Shown: positions 26,570-36,765, numbered from the stretch's first letter. The stretch: DNA of 64,000 nt from Synechococcus sp. CBW1004 (GCF_015840715.1 NZ_CP060397.1:558001-622000); one strand, 5' to 3'. Notes: generated by a model from the sequence alone, not told the origin. Made by a program: numbers and translations.

Positions 26570-27184
26570 TCAGCCTGCAATGCCGCTGACCAGCAGAAAA
26601 GCGTTGATCAGAACGATCAGCCCAGCGCAGAGCCAGCCCAGCTGCAGCAGCCAGCGGGGAGTGGGGAGAGCGGCCATCAATTGCCGATTCGCGCAGAAGA
26701 TCATCAGCGGGATGACAGCAAAGGGCAGCTGCAGGCTGAGCACCACCTGGCTGAGCACCAGCAGTTCTGTTGTGGCGCCCTCACCCATCCACACAACCAC
26801 TGCCAAAGCCGGAATCAACGCGAGGCTGCGGGTGAGCAGCCGTCGCTGCCAATCGGGCAGCCGCAGCTGCAGAAAGCCCTCCATCACCACCTGGCCGGCC
26901 ATGGTGCCGGTGATCGTGGAGCTCTGCCCGGCTGCCAGCAATGCCAGCGCAAACAACAGGCTGGCCAGTGGGGTGCCGAGCAGCGGGCTCAGCAGGCGAT
27001 AGGCCTCGGCGATCTCCTCGATCGGCTGCTCCACCACGCCGTGGAAACTGCCAGCAGCCACCACCAAAATCGCGGCGTTCACCAGAAACGCCAAGGTCTG
27101 GGCCACCACCACATCAGCGGTGGCGTAGCGCAACGCACGCTGCACACCACCCACCAGATCACCCCAACGGCGCGTCTGCATCAA
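26570..27184 (-). pseudogene. mntH: mntH 3' part (NRAMP transporter C-terminal half)
   Basis: Encodes MQTRRWGDLVGGVQRALRYA onward, through five hydrophobic segments with AGQSSTITGTMAGQ (the TM10-type motif of NRAMP) to the stop at 26570. It continues directly from the fragment at 30147-30783: removing the intervening IS and one tcaa target copy restores HTGLMQTRRW. NRAMP proteins import Mn2+ (or Fe2+) with protons. This half has lost its own start and cannot make a functional transporter. Confidence 0.92.
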
Positions 27185-27313
27185 GGGAACCTCGAATAAT
27201 CGCCGTCCATCTGTAGGCAGAACGGACAAAAAGCCTGCATCATCTGACCCTGCTTTCAGCAGGGAGCAGCAGTTCGGAAAGAGCGCTAGTCTTTGATCTG
27301 TTTGCTTGTCTCT

Positions 27314-27495
27314 TCAGGCAGCCGCCATTGTCGCGCCAGTGCAGTGCAGATACCGGAGAAAGTTGTAGGTCAGATTCCTGAGTCCCCACCATATCTGGTT
27401 TCTGGCCAACCCAATCCGCCTGGTCAGCTTCCCGCGCATGCAGGTTGTCATCGCGCCAAATACGTGTTCAACTCGGGCTCTCACCTTTGAGCGTA
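27314..27495 (-). pseudogene. IS5-type transposase, C-terminal fragment
   Basis: Encodes LRSKVRARVEHVFGAMTTCM, then GKLTRRIGLARNQIWWGLRN and an ending in CTGATMAAA. VRARVEHVFG carries the third acidic residue (Glu) of the DDE catalytic triad. It continues the frame of the fragment at 29225-29784; the IS66 insertion separates them. The TSD gcttattc (27496-27503) lies at the break. Confidence 0.88.
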
Positions 27496-27503
27496 GCTTA
27501 TTC

Positions 27504-29216
27504 GTACCCATTCAGGGGGGCGGGACAGCTCATCGCGAACATCGATACGACTGAACCCTTGACGTCGGCTTGAATCCCGGTTGCATCTCAGGCAGAGACT
27601 TCCTGCGATGACCACCCCTCCGGCCGGGATTTCAGAAGCGGACTGGGCTTCCACTCCGGTGGGCGTGAGGGCTGGCTTCCTTGAGGTTCTTGCACAGCTC
27701 CAGAGACAACAGCAGGAGAACGACCAGCTCCGAGCGCAGCTCACCGACCTGGCGACGGAACTGGCCAGCCTGCGCGAGCGGATCGGCCGCAACTCCCGCA
27801 ACTCCTCCAAGCCGCCCTCCAGTGACGGCACGGGTTTTAAGCCGCCCACCCGCTGCAAAGGCACTGGTCGCAAGCGGGGTGGTCAGCAGGGGCACCCGGG
27901 AGCAGGGCCGGAGCTGCTGCCGATCGCGCGTGTGGATGAGGTGCTCGAGCACCACCCGGACGCCTGCCGCCGCTGCGGCACCCTGCTACAGGGGGAGGAT
28001 GCGGAGCCGCTGCGCCATCAGGTGATCGAGATTCCACCGATCAGCCCGGTGGTGATCGAACACCGTCTGCACCGTCTGGTCTGCCCCTGCTGCTCCACCA
28101 GCACCTGCGCCGAGCTGCCGGCGGATGTGGAGCCCAGCCGCTACGGCCCACGCCTGAGCGGCCTGGTGGGACTGCTGGGCAGCGCCTTTCCCCTGAGTTT
28201 CGGCCGAACCCAGGCGCTGCTGGATCAGCTGCTGGGTGTGGAAATCAGCCGCGGCGCTATCGCCACCATCCGGGCACGTCTGAGCGCAGCCCTGCAGCAG
28301 GCGGTGGAGGAAGCCCTGGAGGTGGCCCGGCAGCAGCCGGTGGCCTACGTGGATGAAACCGGCGCCCCCACCGGCAACGCCGACGGTTGTAATCCTGCTG
28401 GCAGGCGCGGCTGGCAGTGGGTCATGGTCACACCACTGGTTACGGTGTTCCTGCAGGGCCTGAGCCGCTCAAGTGCAGCGGCAATGGAGCTTCTGGGCCA
28501 TACCTTTGCAGGGATCGTGGTGAGTGATCGCTTCTCGGCCTACAACCACCTGCCCGTGGAGCAGCGGCAGCTGTGCTGGGCCCACCTGATCCGGGATCTG
28601 GCGGCCATCGCTGAACGCCAGGGCGCCAGCAGGGAGATCGGAGCCCAGATGCTGGCTCTGCAGCAGCATCTGTTCGCTCACTGGCACCAGTGGAAGAGCG
28701 GAGCGATCGACCGGCCCCAGCTCCTGCATCGATGCCACCCCCTCCGCTTGGCGTTCGAGGCCACGCTGCAGCGGGTGGTGGATCTGGGCTGTGAGCGGGG
28801 CGAGCAAACGCCCTGGGCCCAGACGGTGCGAACCTGTCGCCAGTTGCTGCAGCGCAAGCAGGCGCTCTGGACTTTTCTGGAAACGCCAGGGATCGAGCCC
28901 ACCAACAACGCTGCCGAGCGGGCACTGCGGCAATCGGTGATTCACCGCAAGATCAGCCATGGCGTCCAGTCCTCCGGCGGCGCCATCTGCCGCAGCCGGT
29001 TGCTCACCGTCACCGCCACCCTGCGGCAGCAGGGCCGCGATGTCTGGCAATTCCTGGAGCAGGCCTGGATTGCCCATCGCCTCGGCGGCGTGATGCCATC
29101 GCTGGTGCCGGATCGCTGAGGCAGCGATCACACGTGGAAGGAACAGATGGCCCCTCTCAGAGGAGAGATCGGAGATTGACTGACGCACTGGGGTGTCCCG
29201 ACCCCTGAACGCTTAC
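27504..29216 (+). mobile_element. IS66-family element with a single transposase gene
   Basis: This 1713-bp element is bounded by gtacccattcagggg (left) and gtaagcgttcagggg (right end, reverse complement), both then running into cgggaca. Outer bases GTA(A) are typical of IS66. An 8-bp direct repeat gcttattc flanks it (27496-27503 and 29217-29224), the IS66 target size. It carries only the tnpC-type transposase and no tnpA or tnpB, like the ISBst12 subgroup. Its target was the IS5-type transposase gene, so it arrived later. Confidence 0.93.
27608..29119 (+). CDS. IS66-family transposase (TnpC type)
   Basis: A 503-residue transposase. A coiled-coil N-terminus (about 25-55) leads to RNSRNSSKPPSSDG, the IS66 hallmark. 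A zinc-ribbon-like Cys set follows (CRRCG near 120, CPCC near 160). DDE residues fit YVDETG, VVSDRFSAY and NNAAERALR. The frame is intact, so the enzyme could still be active. The ATG at 27608 is preferred to a TTG at 27581. Confidence 0.95.
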   Translation: MTTPPAGISEADWASTPVGVRAGFLEVLAQLQRQQQENDQLRAQLTDLATELASLRERIGRNSRNSSKPPSSDGTGFKPPTRCKGTGRKRGGQQGHPGAGPELLPIARVDEVLEHHPDACRRCGTLLQGEDAEPLRHQVIEIPPISPVVIEHRLHRLVCPCCSTSTCAELPADVEPSRYGPRLSGLVGLLGSAFPLSFGRTQALLDQLLGVEISRGAIATIRARLSAALQQAVEEALEVARQQPVAYVDETGAPTGNADGCNPAGRRGWQWVMVTPLVTVFLQGLSRSSAAAMELLGHTFAGIVVSDRFSAYNHLPVEQRQLCWAHLIRDLAAIAERQGASREIGAQMLALQQHLFAHWHQWKSGAIDRPQLLHRCHPLRLAFEATLQRVVDLGCERGEQTPWAQTVRTCRQLLQRKQALWTFLETPGIEPTNNAAERALRQSVIHRKISHGVQSSGGAICRSRLLTVTATLRQQGRDVWQFLEQAWIAHRLGGVMPSLVPDR

Positions 29217-29224
29217 GCTTATTC

Positions 29225-30068
29225 CTCTCTTTGGCCTCCTTGCTGAGTGGATGATTCCTCGTTCCCTTTTCGTGGATATTGCTTTCATATCCAGCTAATT
29301 CCAGTAACTCCTCAAACTTCACTCCTGCATAGCCTGAATCCGCCCAGACGAAGTCATCGCTGTTCTCGGGATCGAGAACGTGGGTAAGCATCTGACTGTC
29401 GTGGATGTTGGCCGGGGTGATTGCGTATCTGCGGATGAAGCCATGAGTCGCATCGATGCAAATGCTATTCTTATATCCGTAGTGGCTGGTGCCGTTCTTC
29501 TTCACCCAGCGGGCGTCAAGGTCCTTCTGGCGCAAGCGGTTTGGCTTGTCTTCCCATCCTTCGGGCAGCTTGCCCTGCTTGATGGCTTCGTTCTCAGCTC
29601 GAGTATTTCTCTGCTTCGGCACAGGTACAAGCGTGGCATCGATAATCTGTCCACCACGAGCTTCCAGCCCTTGGGCTCGTAGGTGCCCCTCAAAACGCTC
29701 GAACAGCTCCTCAATGACGCCGGCATTGCGCAGCCGTTCGCGGAAGAACGCAACGGTGGTTGCATCGGGAATCGAGTTCATCACTCCAAGGCCGATGAAC
29801 TCCTCGAACGACCGCCTGTCGTTGACCTGGAATCCAGCTCCTCATCACTGAGGTTGAACAGCTGCTGCAACACCAGCATCTTGAAGAGGATAAGGGGGCC
29901 GATCCTTTTCCTGCCGGCATTGCTCTTGCGCTCATGGGTATATCCCTGTTCCAGCAGCGACCGAAAGCTCTCCCAGGGAATCGACTCGGAGAGGGTCGTC
30001 AATACAGGCTTCTTGTGGCGAAGCTTTTGGATCCTCTTCTCTTCATCCCAGAATCCGCGCTGGCCCAT
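29225..30068 (-). pseudogene. IS5-type transposase, N-terminal and central part, frameshifted
   Basis: It starts MGQRGFWDEEKRIQKLRHKK at 30068. After NLSDEEL a one-base deletion near 29840 moves the frame to a premature stop; the correct frame resumes FQVNDRRSFEEFIGLGVMNS. Catalytic Asp residues lie in GGQIIDATLVPVP and DDFVWADSGYAGV. It ends at ERNKRK, where the IS66 element entered. Some IS5 subgroups use programmed frameshifting, but relatives as I recall them are read in one frame here, so a disabling deletion is favoured. Confidence 0.88.
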
Positions 30069-30146
30069 TCAGGTATGCTGAGCTTTTCTTATCTTAGCTC
30101 TTATTTCAGGTCAGGCCAGGCCATGGCGTGATTTTTCGAGGTGCCC

Positions 30147-30783
30147 TCAAGCCGGTGTGCAGATAGAGATTGTGGGGCATCACGGTGGCGCCCAGGATCC
30201 CGGAGGCGAGGTAGAGCTGATGGCTGTCCTGGAGAAACCCTCCACGAGGAAGCAATCCTGCAGCAACTTGACTCCAATCGGGCTGCACCAGGAGCAGCTC
30301 GACCGCAAAGCAGGCACCCACCAGGGCCACCAGGGCGATGATCAGGGCTTCCAGGCGCCGCAGCCCCTGCTGCTGCAACACCAGCACCAGCAGCGTGTCG
30401 AAGCCGGTGAGCACCACACCCCAGACCAGGGGCAGTCGTAAGAGCAACTGCAGGGCAATGGCACTGCCCACCAGTTCGGCCAGATCGCAGGCCACGATGC
30501 CCACCTCCGCCAACAGCCAGAGCGGAATGCGCGAGCGTCTCGGCAGATGCAGCCGGCAGGCCTCGGCCAGGTTCAGGCCGGTGGCCAGGCCAAAACGGCA
30601 GCAAAGCGATTGCAGCAGCATCGCCATGGCACTGGAGAGGGCCACCACCCAGAGCAGGGCATAGCCGTAGCGCGACCCTGCCGCCAGGTCGGTGGCCCAG
30701 TTGCCCGGATCCATGTAGCCCACAGCCACCAGATAGGCGGGGCCGGCGATCCGCAGCAACCAGCTGAGGCGTTGACTCCTCAT
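30147..30783 (-). pseudogene. mntH: mntH 5' part (NRAMP transporter N-terminal half)
   Basis: Starts at ATG 30783: [20 protein letters not shown], then GYMDPGNW, the NRAMP metal-binding DPGN motif in TM1. Further helices follow, with [14 protein letters not shown] (the MPH motif of TM6). The frame then enters the IS5 end and stops within 15 codons. Spliced with 26570-27180 it would give a normal 415-residue MntH. Transcription is toward lower coordinates, so the promoter survives but the product lacks its C-terminal five or six helices. Confidence 0.93.
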
Positions 30784-31000
30784 GGCAGGCGATCCGTGCC
30801 GCCAAGGTCCAGGCGAATGTGAAAAGTCAAGCTCCAGCGCTTCTTGCGTGATGGCCCAGCGGCCCAAGATCCTGCCAGCAGCTCCGCGATGTGTGTGAGC
30901 ACAGCACTGAGGGATGCGCAGGGGCTGATCGGCGTACCGGAGCAAGCAGGCAACGGCCTGGGGCCGACGCTCCTGGCTTTGTTGTAGGGATCGAGCACGT

Positions 31001-31100
31001 TCAGATCACCCCACCCAGCCGGATCAGGCCACCCACCACCACGAAGGTGATCGCCAGGCCGGTGATGCCACGGATGTGCCAGGCCAGGCCAGGCCAGTGA
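31001..31100 (-). pseudogene. 3' end fragment of an unidentified membrane protein gene
   Basis: One frame reads WHIRGITGLAITFVVVGGLI and then RLGGVI, and stops at 31001-31003. It looks like the last membrane helix of a transporter. The upstream side is lost at about 31100, exactly where RND pump sequence begins on the other strand, with short repeats of ggccaggcca at the junction. The family is not recognised. The rest of 30784-31107 shows no gene. Confidence 0.4.
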
Positions 31101-31107
31101 GGTTGTC

Positions 31108-31901
<794 letters not shown>

Positions 31902-31905
<4 letters not shown>

Positions 31906-32962
31906 ACCTCAGCCTTCCCCACCTCACGGGTCGTCTGCGTCAGCCCCGGGTGCTGCTTCCTGTGGCGATCGGCGCATCGCTGCTGCTGGGCATCGCGCTG
32001 GGGCGCCTGCAGGGCAGCCCAGGCAAAGCCCCGTCAGCTGCCGAAACAGCCAGCACCGAGCGCAGCGACTCCCTCGCGTTCAGCGACGAGCAACTGCGTC
32101 GCTCCGGCCTGGCCGCGGTGCGCCCGGAGGTGAGCAGCGGCACCGAACGGCCGATCTCCGGCTTTGTGGAGGCCAGCGGTAGGGGCGAGTTCCAGCGTCG
32201 GCATGCCGGTGGCGGGTCGGATCGTGCGCGTGCTGGTGGCACCGGGTGCTGCCGTCGAGGCCGGCGCGCCGATCGCTGAAGTGCAGAGCCCCGATGCAGC
32301 CGTGGTGCGCGCCGATGCGGATGCAGCGCGGGCCACGGCTCAGTCGCTGGCCTATCAATACCGCCTGGCCCTGCCCATGGCCCGCCAGGGTGCCCTCTCC
32401 GCGCAGGAGCTGGAGAGTCTGTCCGCCGCATCGCCAGCGTGACGGCAGCGGCTGAAGCCCGGGCCGCAGCAGCCAAGGCCATGGCGATGGGCCAGCCCGA
32501 TGGCATGGGCCGTCTGCTGATCCGCACCCCGATCCAGGGCCAGATCGCGGCTGTCAAGGCCTCACCGGGAGCGGTGCTCCAGGCCGGTGAGGAGGTGGCG
32601 CAGGTGAGCGATGCTCGCGGCAGCGAACTCCGCTTTCTGGTGTCGCCGGTGCTGGCCGCCAACCTGGCGAGCGGCCAGCTGCTGCGGGTGCGGGCAGGAT
32701 CTCGCGAGCTGCGCGCCCGCGTACTGGCCGTGGCTCCAGACAGCGGCAGTGCCAACCGGGTCAACGTGGTGCGTGCCGAGGCCGTCGATGCACCCCTTCC
32801 TCCGGCTGGCACGGCGGTGACCGCCCAGTGGTCGTGGGGCAGCAGTCCGCTGATCGGGTGGAGATCCTGCAAGGTCTGCGCAGCAGCGATGTGCTGCTGA
32901 GCGGCAATACGGGCAAGCTGCGCGATGCCATGGCGGGTCCACAGCCGACAACCCGGAGCTGA
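31902..32962 (+). pseudogene. RND membrane-fusion (adaptor) protein, multiple frameshifts
   Basis: Reading successive frames gives an N-terminal anchor (VLLPVAIGASLLLGIALGR), then GMPVAGRIVRVLVAPGAAVE (lipoyl-like), a helical hairpin, LLIRTPIQGQIAAVKASPGA (second lipoyl half), a beta-barrel, and finally VEILQGLRSSDVLLSGN. At least three frameshifts are needed, near 32190, 32430 and 32840. This is the CusB/CzcB-type adaptor of the adjacent truncated pump. No outer-membrane factor gene is visible nearby. Confidence 0.8.
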
Positions 32963-33162
32963 GCGAGCACGAACCTTCCGCCGGATCGAGATCTTCGTCG
33001 GCTGGTGGTCACAGTTCAGGATCGGTCGAATGATCCCGGCCGAGATGGCTGGTCGATCCCGGCTGAATCATGAGATCGCGCAACGCACAGAGAGGCGGAC
33101 CTCACCCCCTCAGGAACCCGTCTGGCTGCATACACTCTGGAGACAGGCACGAGTGGCAAGCC

Positions 33163-33969
33163 ATGCCATTTCAGAGGATTGGAGACCTCGATCTCTTCTA
33201 CCAGCAAATCGGTAGCGGGCCCGATGTGGTGATGATCTCTGGACTCAGCGCCGATCACCAGATGTGGGAAACAGCGCGATTGGCGCCTGATTTTCGCGTC
33301 ACCGTCTTCGACAACCGAGGCTGCGGTCAAAGCAGCATTCCCGAGGGGCCCTATCGACTGGAGATGCTGGCCCGCGACACCCTCGACCTGTGCGCAAGCC
33401 TCGGCATCCACAAGGCCCATCTCGTGGGCCACTCGATGGGTGGACACATTGCCCAGATCATTGCGGCGATAGCCGCCGATTTTGTAGACCGGCTGGTGAT
33501 TGCCTGTAGCGAGCCAATATTCTCCGTGATCTCACAGTTGGCGACAAGCCAGCAGATCGCCCTTTACGACTGTGGAGTACCGCTCGAGGTGAGGGCAAGA
33601 AACTATCTCCCAGTGCTGTTCGATATGCCCTTTCTCAAGGACAGTGAGAGGGTCGAGAGCTACATCCGATCGGTTGTCAGTCATCCTCATCCCATGACGC
33701 AACAGGGCTATGTTGCCCAAACCGAGGCTCTGCGCGTCTTCGACACACGGGCGCTTCTGAAGCAGATCCGTTGCCCTACGCGGATCATCGCCGCGGAGCA
33801 TGACCTGCTCACCCCGATGGCTGGCTCTGAATTCCTCTGCTATGAAATCCCGGGAGCTGAGCTGAGTGTGATTCCCGATAGCGGCCATGGTGTCTTCATC
33901 GAGCGCCCTGAGATGTTTTATGGACTGATCCTGGAGTTCTTGAAGGGCGGATGCGGATCATGGCGTTGA
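33163..33969 (+). CDS. Alpha/beta hydrolase
   Basis: A 268-residue alpha/beta-fold hydrolase. Nucleophile elbow VGHSMGGHI (Ser91), acid in RIIAAEHDLLTP, and catalytic His in DSGHGVFIE are all present; FDNRGCGQSS is the usual loop after strand 4. No signal peptide. The substrate is unknown; the sequence resembles ester/lactone hydrolases and haloperoxidase-like enzymes. Codon use is visibly more A/T-rich than the core genes, suggesting acquisition. ATG 33163 starts at the homology boundary. Confidence 0.88.
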   Translation: MPFQRIGDLDLFYQQIGSGPDVVMISGLSADHQMWETARLAPDFRVTVFDNRGCGQSSIPEGPYRLEMLARDTLDLCASLGIHKAHLVGHSMGGHIAQIIAAIAADFVDRLVIACSEPIFSVISQLATSQQIALYDCGVPLEVRARNYLPVLFDMPFLKDSERVESYIRSVVSHPHPMTQQGYVAQTEALRVFDTRALLKQIRCPTRIIAAEHDLLTPMAGSEFLCYEIPGAELSVIPDSGHGVFIERPEMFYGLILEFLKGGCGSWR

Positions 33970-34152
33970 GATCATCTTTGCCGCCCTGGCAGCTCGTCAG
34001 CTGAAGCGGGGAAGCTTGCGCACCGGGGCATGCACAGCCCAGGGGCTGCTCAGGTCCTACAGGACCTGGGTGCCAGAACTGGGCAACAGCGCAAGCAGGG
34101 CCTCCAACAGCGTGCTCCTGTCCCCGCCGTTGGGAGACGATCCCATCAGCCT

Positions 34153-35145
34153 TCAACCACCGAAGGCCTGAATCAGAGCGGCTGCGTTCTGTCGCATCAC
34201 CTGCAGATAGGTTCCCGGATCCTTGGCGGAATTGAGGCTTCCCGTTTCCAACGGGTCAAACACAACGATCTTCACCCCAAGATCCTGGGCCAGGGTGTTG
34301 AACGAGCGCCGCCCCTCCTGCGGTTCGCTCAGCAAAGCCTTGAGCTGCGTTGACCTGACCTCGGCCGCCACCCGCTGCAGATCGGCGGGACTGGGGTTCA
34401 GTTCCGGCACATCCACCAGGAATTCGGCCTTCAGGCCATAGCGCTGGGCGAAGTAGGGGGCGACATCGTGGAAGGCGATGAAGGTCTTGCCGCTGTAGGG
34501 ATTGAGCTGATCGGCGATCTCGCTGTTGAGCTTCTGCAGCTGGGTGATGTACGCGGCTGCATTGCGCTTGTATCCCTCGGCGCAGCTCGGGTCCGCCTTG
34601 ATCAGGCCATCGCGGATGGTTTCCACCTGCTGCACGGCCCGCAACGGATCCAGCCAGATGTGGGGGTTGACCGCCCCATGGGCATGACCGTGGTCACCAT
34701 CCTCTCGATGCTCGTCGCCATGGGCATGGCCGTGCTCCGCTTCGGCTTCCGCCGAGTCGATGGTGTCAATACCCCGGCTGGAATCAATCACGGCGAGATC
34801 GCTGTTGCCGGCGGAGGCCACCAGCTTGTCGAGGAAGCTCTCCAACTCCAGCCCGTTCTTCACCAGCACCCGGGCCTGGCGCAAGGTCGTCAGATCGGCT
34901 GGCCTGGCCTGGAACTCATGGGGCCCTGTGTTGGCAGGGATGAGGGGGGTCACCGTGGCGCAGTCCCCGGCGACGGCCCGGGTGAACAGGGTGATCGGCA
35001 GGAAGGTGGTGACCACCTTGAACGTCCTGTCAGCTGCGGCATCAGGGGGCTCCTGGCGTGGTGCGCCGCAGGCGGCCAGCAACAGGACCCCGATCAGCCC
35101 CCCGGTCAACCTGAACAGGGCCTGGAGCCCGACAGGAGAACGCAT
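34153..35145 (-). CDS. znuA: Zinc ABC transporter substrate-binding lipoprotein
   Basis: A 330-residue periplasmic binding protein of cluster A-I. A lipobox LLAAC places the lipidated Cys at 26. Metal-site His residues are seen in NTGPHEFQA, NPHIWLDPLRA and FIAFHDVAPYF. The acidic/His-rich loop between (EAEAEHGHAHGDEHREDGDH) is diagnostic for zinc rather than manganese. A Zur-like palindrome lies 16-32 bases upstream. No znuB or znuC is adjacent within this window, so the permease and ATPase must be elsewhere. Confidence 0.93.
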   Translation of the reverse strand: MRSPVGLQALFRLTGGLIGVLLLAACGAPRQEPPDAAADRTFKVVTTFLPITLFTRAVAGDCATVTPLIPANTGPHEFQARPADLTTLRQARVLVKNGLELESFLDKLVASAGNSDLAVIDSSRGIDTIDSAEAEAEHGHAHGDEHREDGDHGHAHGAVNPHIWLDPLRAVQQVETIRDGLIKADPSCAEGYKRNAAAYITQLQKLNSEIADQLNPYSGKTFIAFHDVAPYFAQRYGLKAEFLVDVPELNPSPADLQRVAAEVRSTQLKALLSEPQEGRRSFNTLAQDLGVKIVVFDPLETGSLNSAKDPGTYLQVMRQNAAALIQAFGG

Positions 35146-35160
35146 CCGAAGTCCCCGGCG

Positions 35161-35177
35161 AGAATGGTTCTCATTCT
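35161..35177. promoter_or_regulatory. Zur-box-like palindrome upstream of znuA
   Basis: The sequence agaatggttctcattct is an inverted repeat AGAATG-N5-CATTCT centred 24 bases upstream of the znuA ATG. Its position and symmetry fit a Fur-family (Zur) operator that overlaps the promoter. Confidence 0.6.
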
Positions 35178-35234
35178 AGAGCTGAGCCCTGTGGCAGGCG
35201 CCAGCAAGCCGATCAGCAGGTGTTGTCGATGCGC

Positions 35235-35453
35235 TCAGACCGGAATGGTTGATCTGGCAGCGGGGCCGATTTGCAGAGGGCTGAGACCACCCGACACAGG
35301 CGCGGCGCCGCCTTGCCAGCGCAGGTCGGAGGCCAGGGGCCAGAGGTCGTCGGCCCCGAGGAACCACTGGAGCAGGGCGCCATCAGCGCAGAGCTGCCAG
35401 CCAGCCAGCGTTCCTGTTGTATCGGCTTCAGCCTGACAGCTCTGAAGGCTCAC
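35235..35453 (-). CDS. Small hypothetical protein (weak)
   Basis: A 72-residue frame (MSLQSCQAEADTTGTLAGWQ...) overlapping the end of the upstream small gene by 26 bases. It contains no recognisable motif. It is kept because start overlap with a same-strand gene is common in operons, but it could be chance. Confidence 0.3.
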   Translation of the reverse strand: MSLQSCQAEADTTGTLAGWQLCADGALLQWFLGADDLWPLASDLRWQGGAAPVSGGLSPLQIGPAARSTIPV

Positions 35454-35667
35454 GGCAGAGAGGCAGGTCAGAGGCTCTGGCGGGGTTGAGCCGGCAGCTG
35501 CTGGTGTCGATCAGTGCGATGATCTGACGGGTGAGGGGCTCGATGATCCTGGTGTTGCGACCATCGGAACAGCATCTGGCCTGGGCCTCCTGATAAGCCC
35601 AGTATTCGATCCTGGCGCTGCCCTGCTCTCTCCAGCCATCGGGGTGGAGCGACTCGATGATGTACAT
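35428..35667 (-). CDS. Small hypothetical protein
   Basis: A 79-residue protein starting MYIIESLHPDGWREQGSARI with a balanced, protein-like composition. No membrane segment or known motif. ATG 35667 is chosen over an upstream start at 35721. The closest idea is a short cyanobacterial conserved protein of unknown role; a link to znuA downstream is not evident. Confidence 0.5.
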   Translation of the reverse strand: MYIIESLHPDGWREQGSARIEYWAYQEAQARCCSDGRNTRIIEPLTRQIIALIDTSSCRLNPARASDLPLCREPSELSG

Positions 35668-36015
35668 GCTGACTCGGGGAGACTGAGGACAGTCCAGCAA
35701 TCCCTGAGGCCTGCCACGCAAAACTGCAGAGGATGTTTGGGATCAGTGTAATGGATTTGACCGTTCATCTCCGCGGCTCTTCTGGTGCTGCTAGCCGTGA
35801 GGATTTCGGCGCGCACCCGATGCCTATGGGCAGCTGACCTCTGCATGGCCCTTGCCGGTCAGCACGGTCGAGCCTGATTGTGGATGGAGCCCAAGGATCA
35901 GATTGATCCAGGTTCTCGCCTTGTCGTGATGTTCCGCTCCGTCCAACCTGAACATCGATTCAGCCCAGCAGCTGTCAGACCTTGCATTGTTGTCCGCACA
36001 TCCAGATCGATCAGG

Positions 36016-36687
36016 ATGGCTGAAGCCGGCAATGACTCCGACCGCCTCGATCCGCTCAGCCACCACGAGCCAGAAGAGCGTCCGGCGGCGGTGCTGACCT
36101 GGCTGCAGCAGGGTCACGAGCGCTTTCTTCAGGGACATTCCCTGCACCCCCACAGCACACGGGAGCGGATGCAGGCCGTGATCGAGGGGCAGCATCCCCT
36201 GGCCGCCGTGCTGGGTTGCGCCGATTCGCGCGTGCCGGTGGAGCTGCTGTTCGACAGCGGCTTCGGGGATCTGTTCGTGGTGCGCAACGCCGGCACGATG
36301 AGCACCACAGCCGCGATCGCCTCCCTGGAATACGCGGTCGGGCACCTGGATGTGCCCCTGATCGTCGTGCTGGGGCATGAAGGCTGTGGTGCCGTCTCAG
36401 CCGCCCTGCATCCGGAGCTGCTGCTCACCCCGAGCCTGTCGCAGGTGGTCGGTCAGCTGCGGATGGAGCTGCTGCAATACGGCGATCACCGTTCCCTGGA
36501 GGAGTCCTGCCGGCGCCACACGCTCAGTGCCGCCGGCAACCTGGTGCATTCCAGCGTGCTGCTCACCGATCGCCTCAGGGCCGGCCATCTGGCCGTGGTG
36601 GCGGGCTACTACGATCTGCACAGCAGCCGCATCGAGTGGATGGGTGATGTCACGCCCGTGCGCTATCGCGGGGCCGGCGAGCGCTGA
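36016..36687 (+). CDS. Beta-class carbonic anhydrase
   Basis: A 223-residue beta carbonic anhydrase, which hydrates CO2 to bicarbonate. Zinc ligands are Cys68 in LGCADSRVP, His121 and Cys124 in LGHEGCGAV; the catalytic Asp70-Arg72 dyad is present. No signal peptide, so cytosolic. In a cyanobacterium a free cytosolic enzyme would affect CO2 concentration; it lacks the extensions of the carboxysomal CcaA/CsoSCA enzymes. ATG 36016 is at the start of the conserved region; the frame is open further upstream. Confidence 0.93.
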   Translation: MAEAGNDSDRLDPLSHHEPEERPAAVLTWLQQGHERFLQGHSLHPHSTRERMQAVIEGQHPLAAVLGCADSRVPVELLFDSGFGDLFVVRNAGTMSTTAAIASLEYAVGHLDVPLIVVLGHEGCGAVSAALHPELLLTPSLSQVVGQLRMELLQYGDHRSLEESCRRHTLSAAGNLVHSSVLLTDRLRAGHLAVVAGYYDLHSSRIEWMGDVTPVRYRGAGER

Positions 36688-36765
36688 ACAGCAGAGCGCG
36701 TGTCTCAGTCAGCATGAGGGGAAGCTGGCTCCGGTTTGCCTCCTCACCCAGCAGGGAGACCTGAT

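Larger units (their letters stand above)
27185..30146 (-). mobile_element. IS5-family element inserted in mntH, itself split by an IS66 element
   Basis: The ends are inverted repeats gggaacctcgaataat (27185) and gggcacctcgaaaaat (reverse complement of the right end at 30146). The flanking host bases are tcaa on both sides (27181-27184 and 30147-30150), a 4-bp target duplication. With the inner IS66 and its duplicated 8 bp removed, the element is 1241 bp, normal for IS5. The transposase is broken by a one-base deletion and by the IS66 insertion, so the element is not autonomous. The intact reading of the split mntH fixes the boundaries. Confidence 0.92.

Noticed and set aside
34030-34353. Plus-strand frame opposite the end of znuA
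   Set aside because: Overlaps the conserved ZnuA C-terminus and has no homology.
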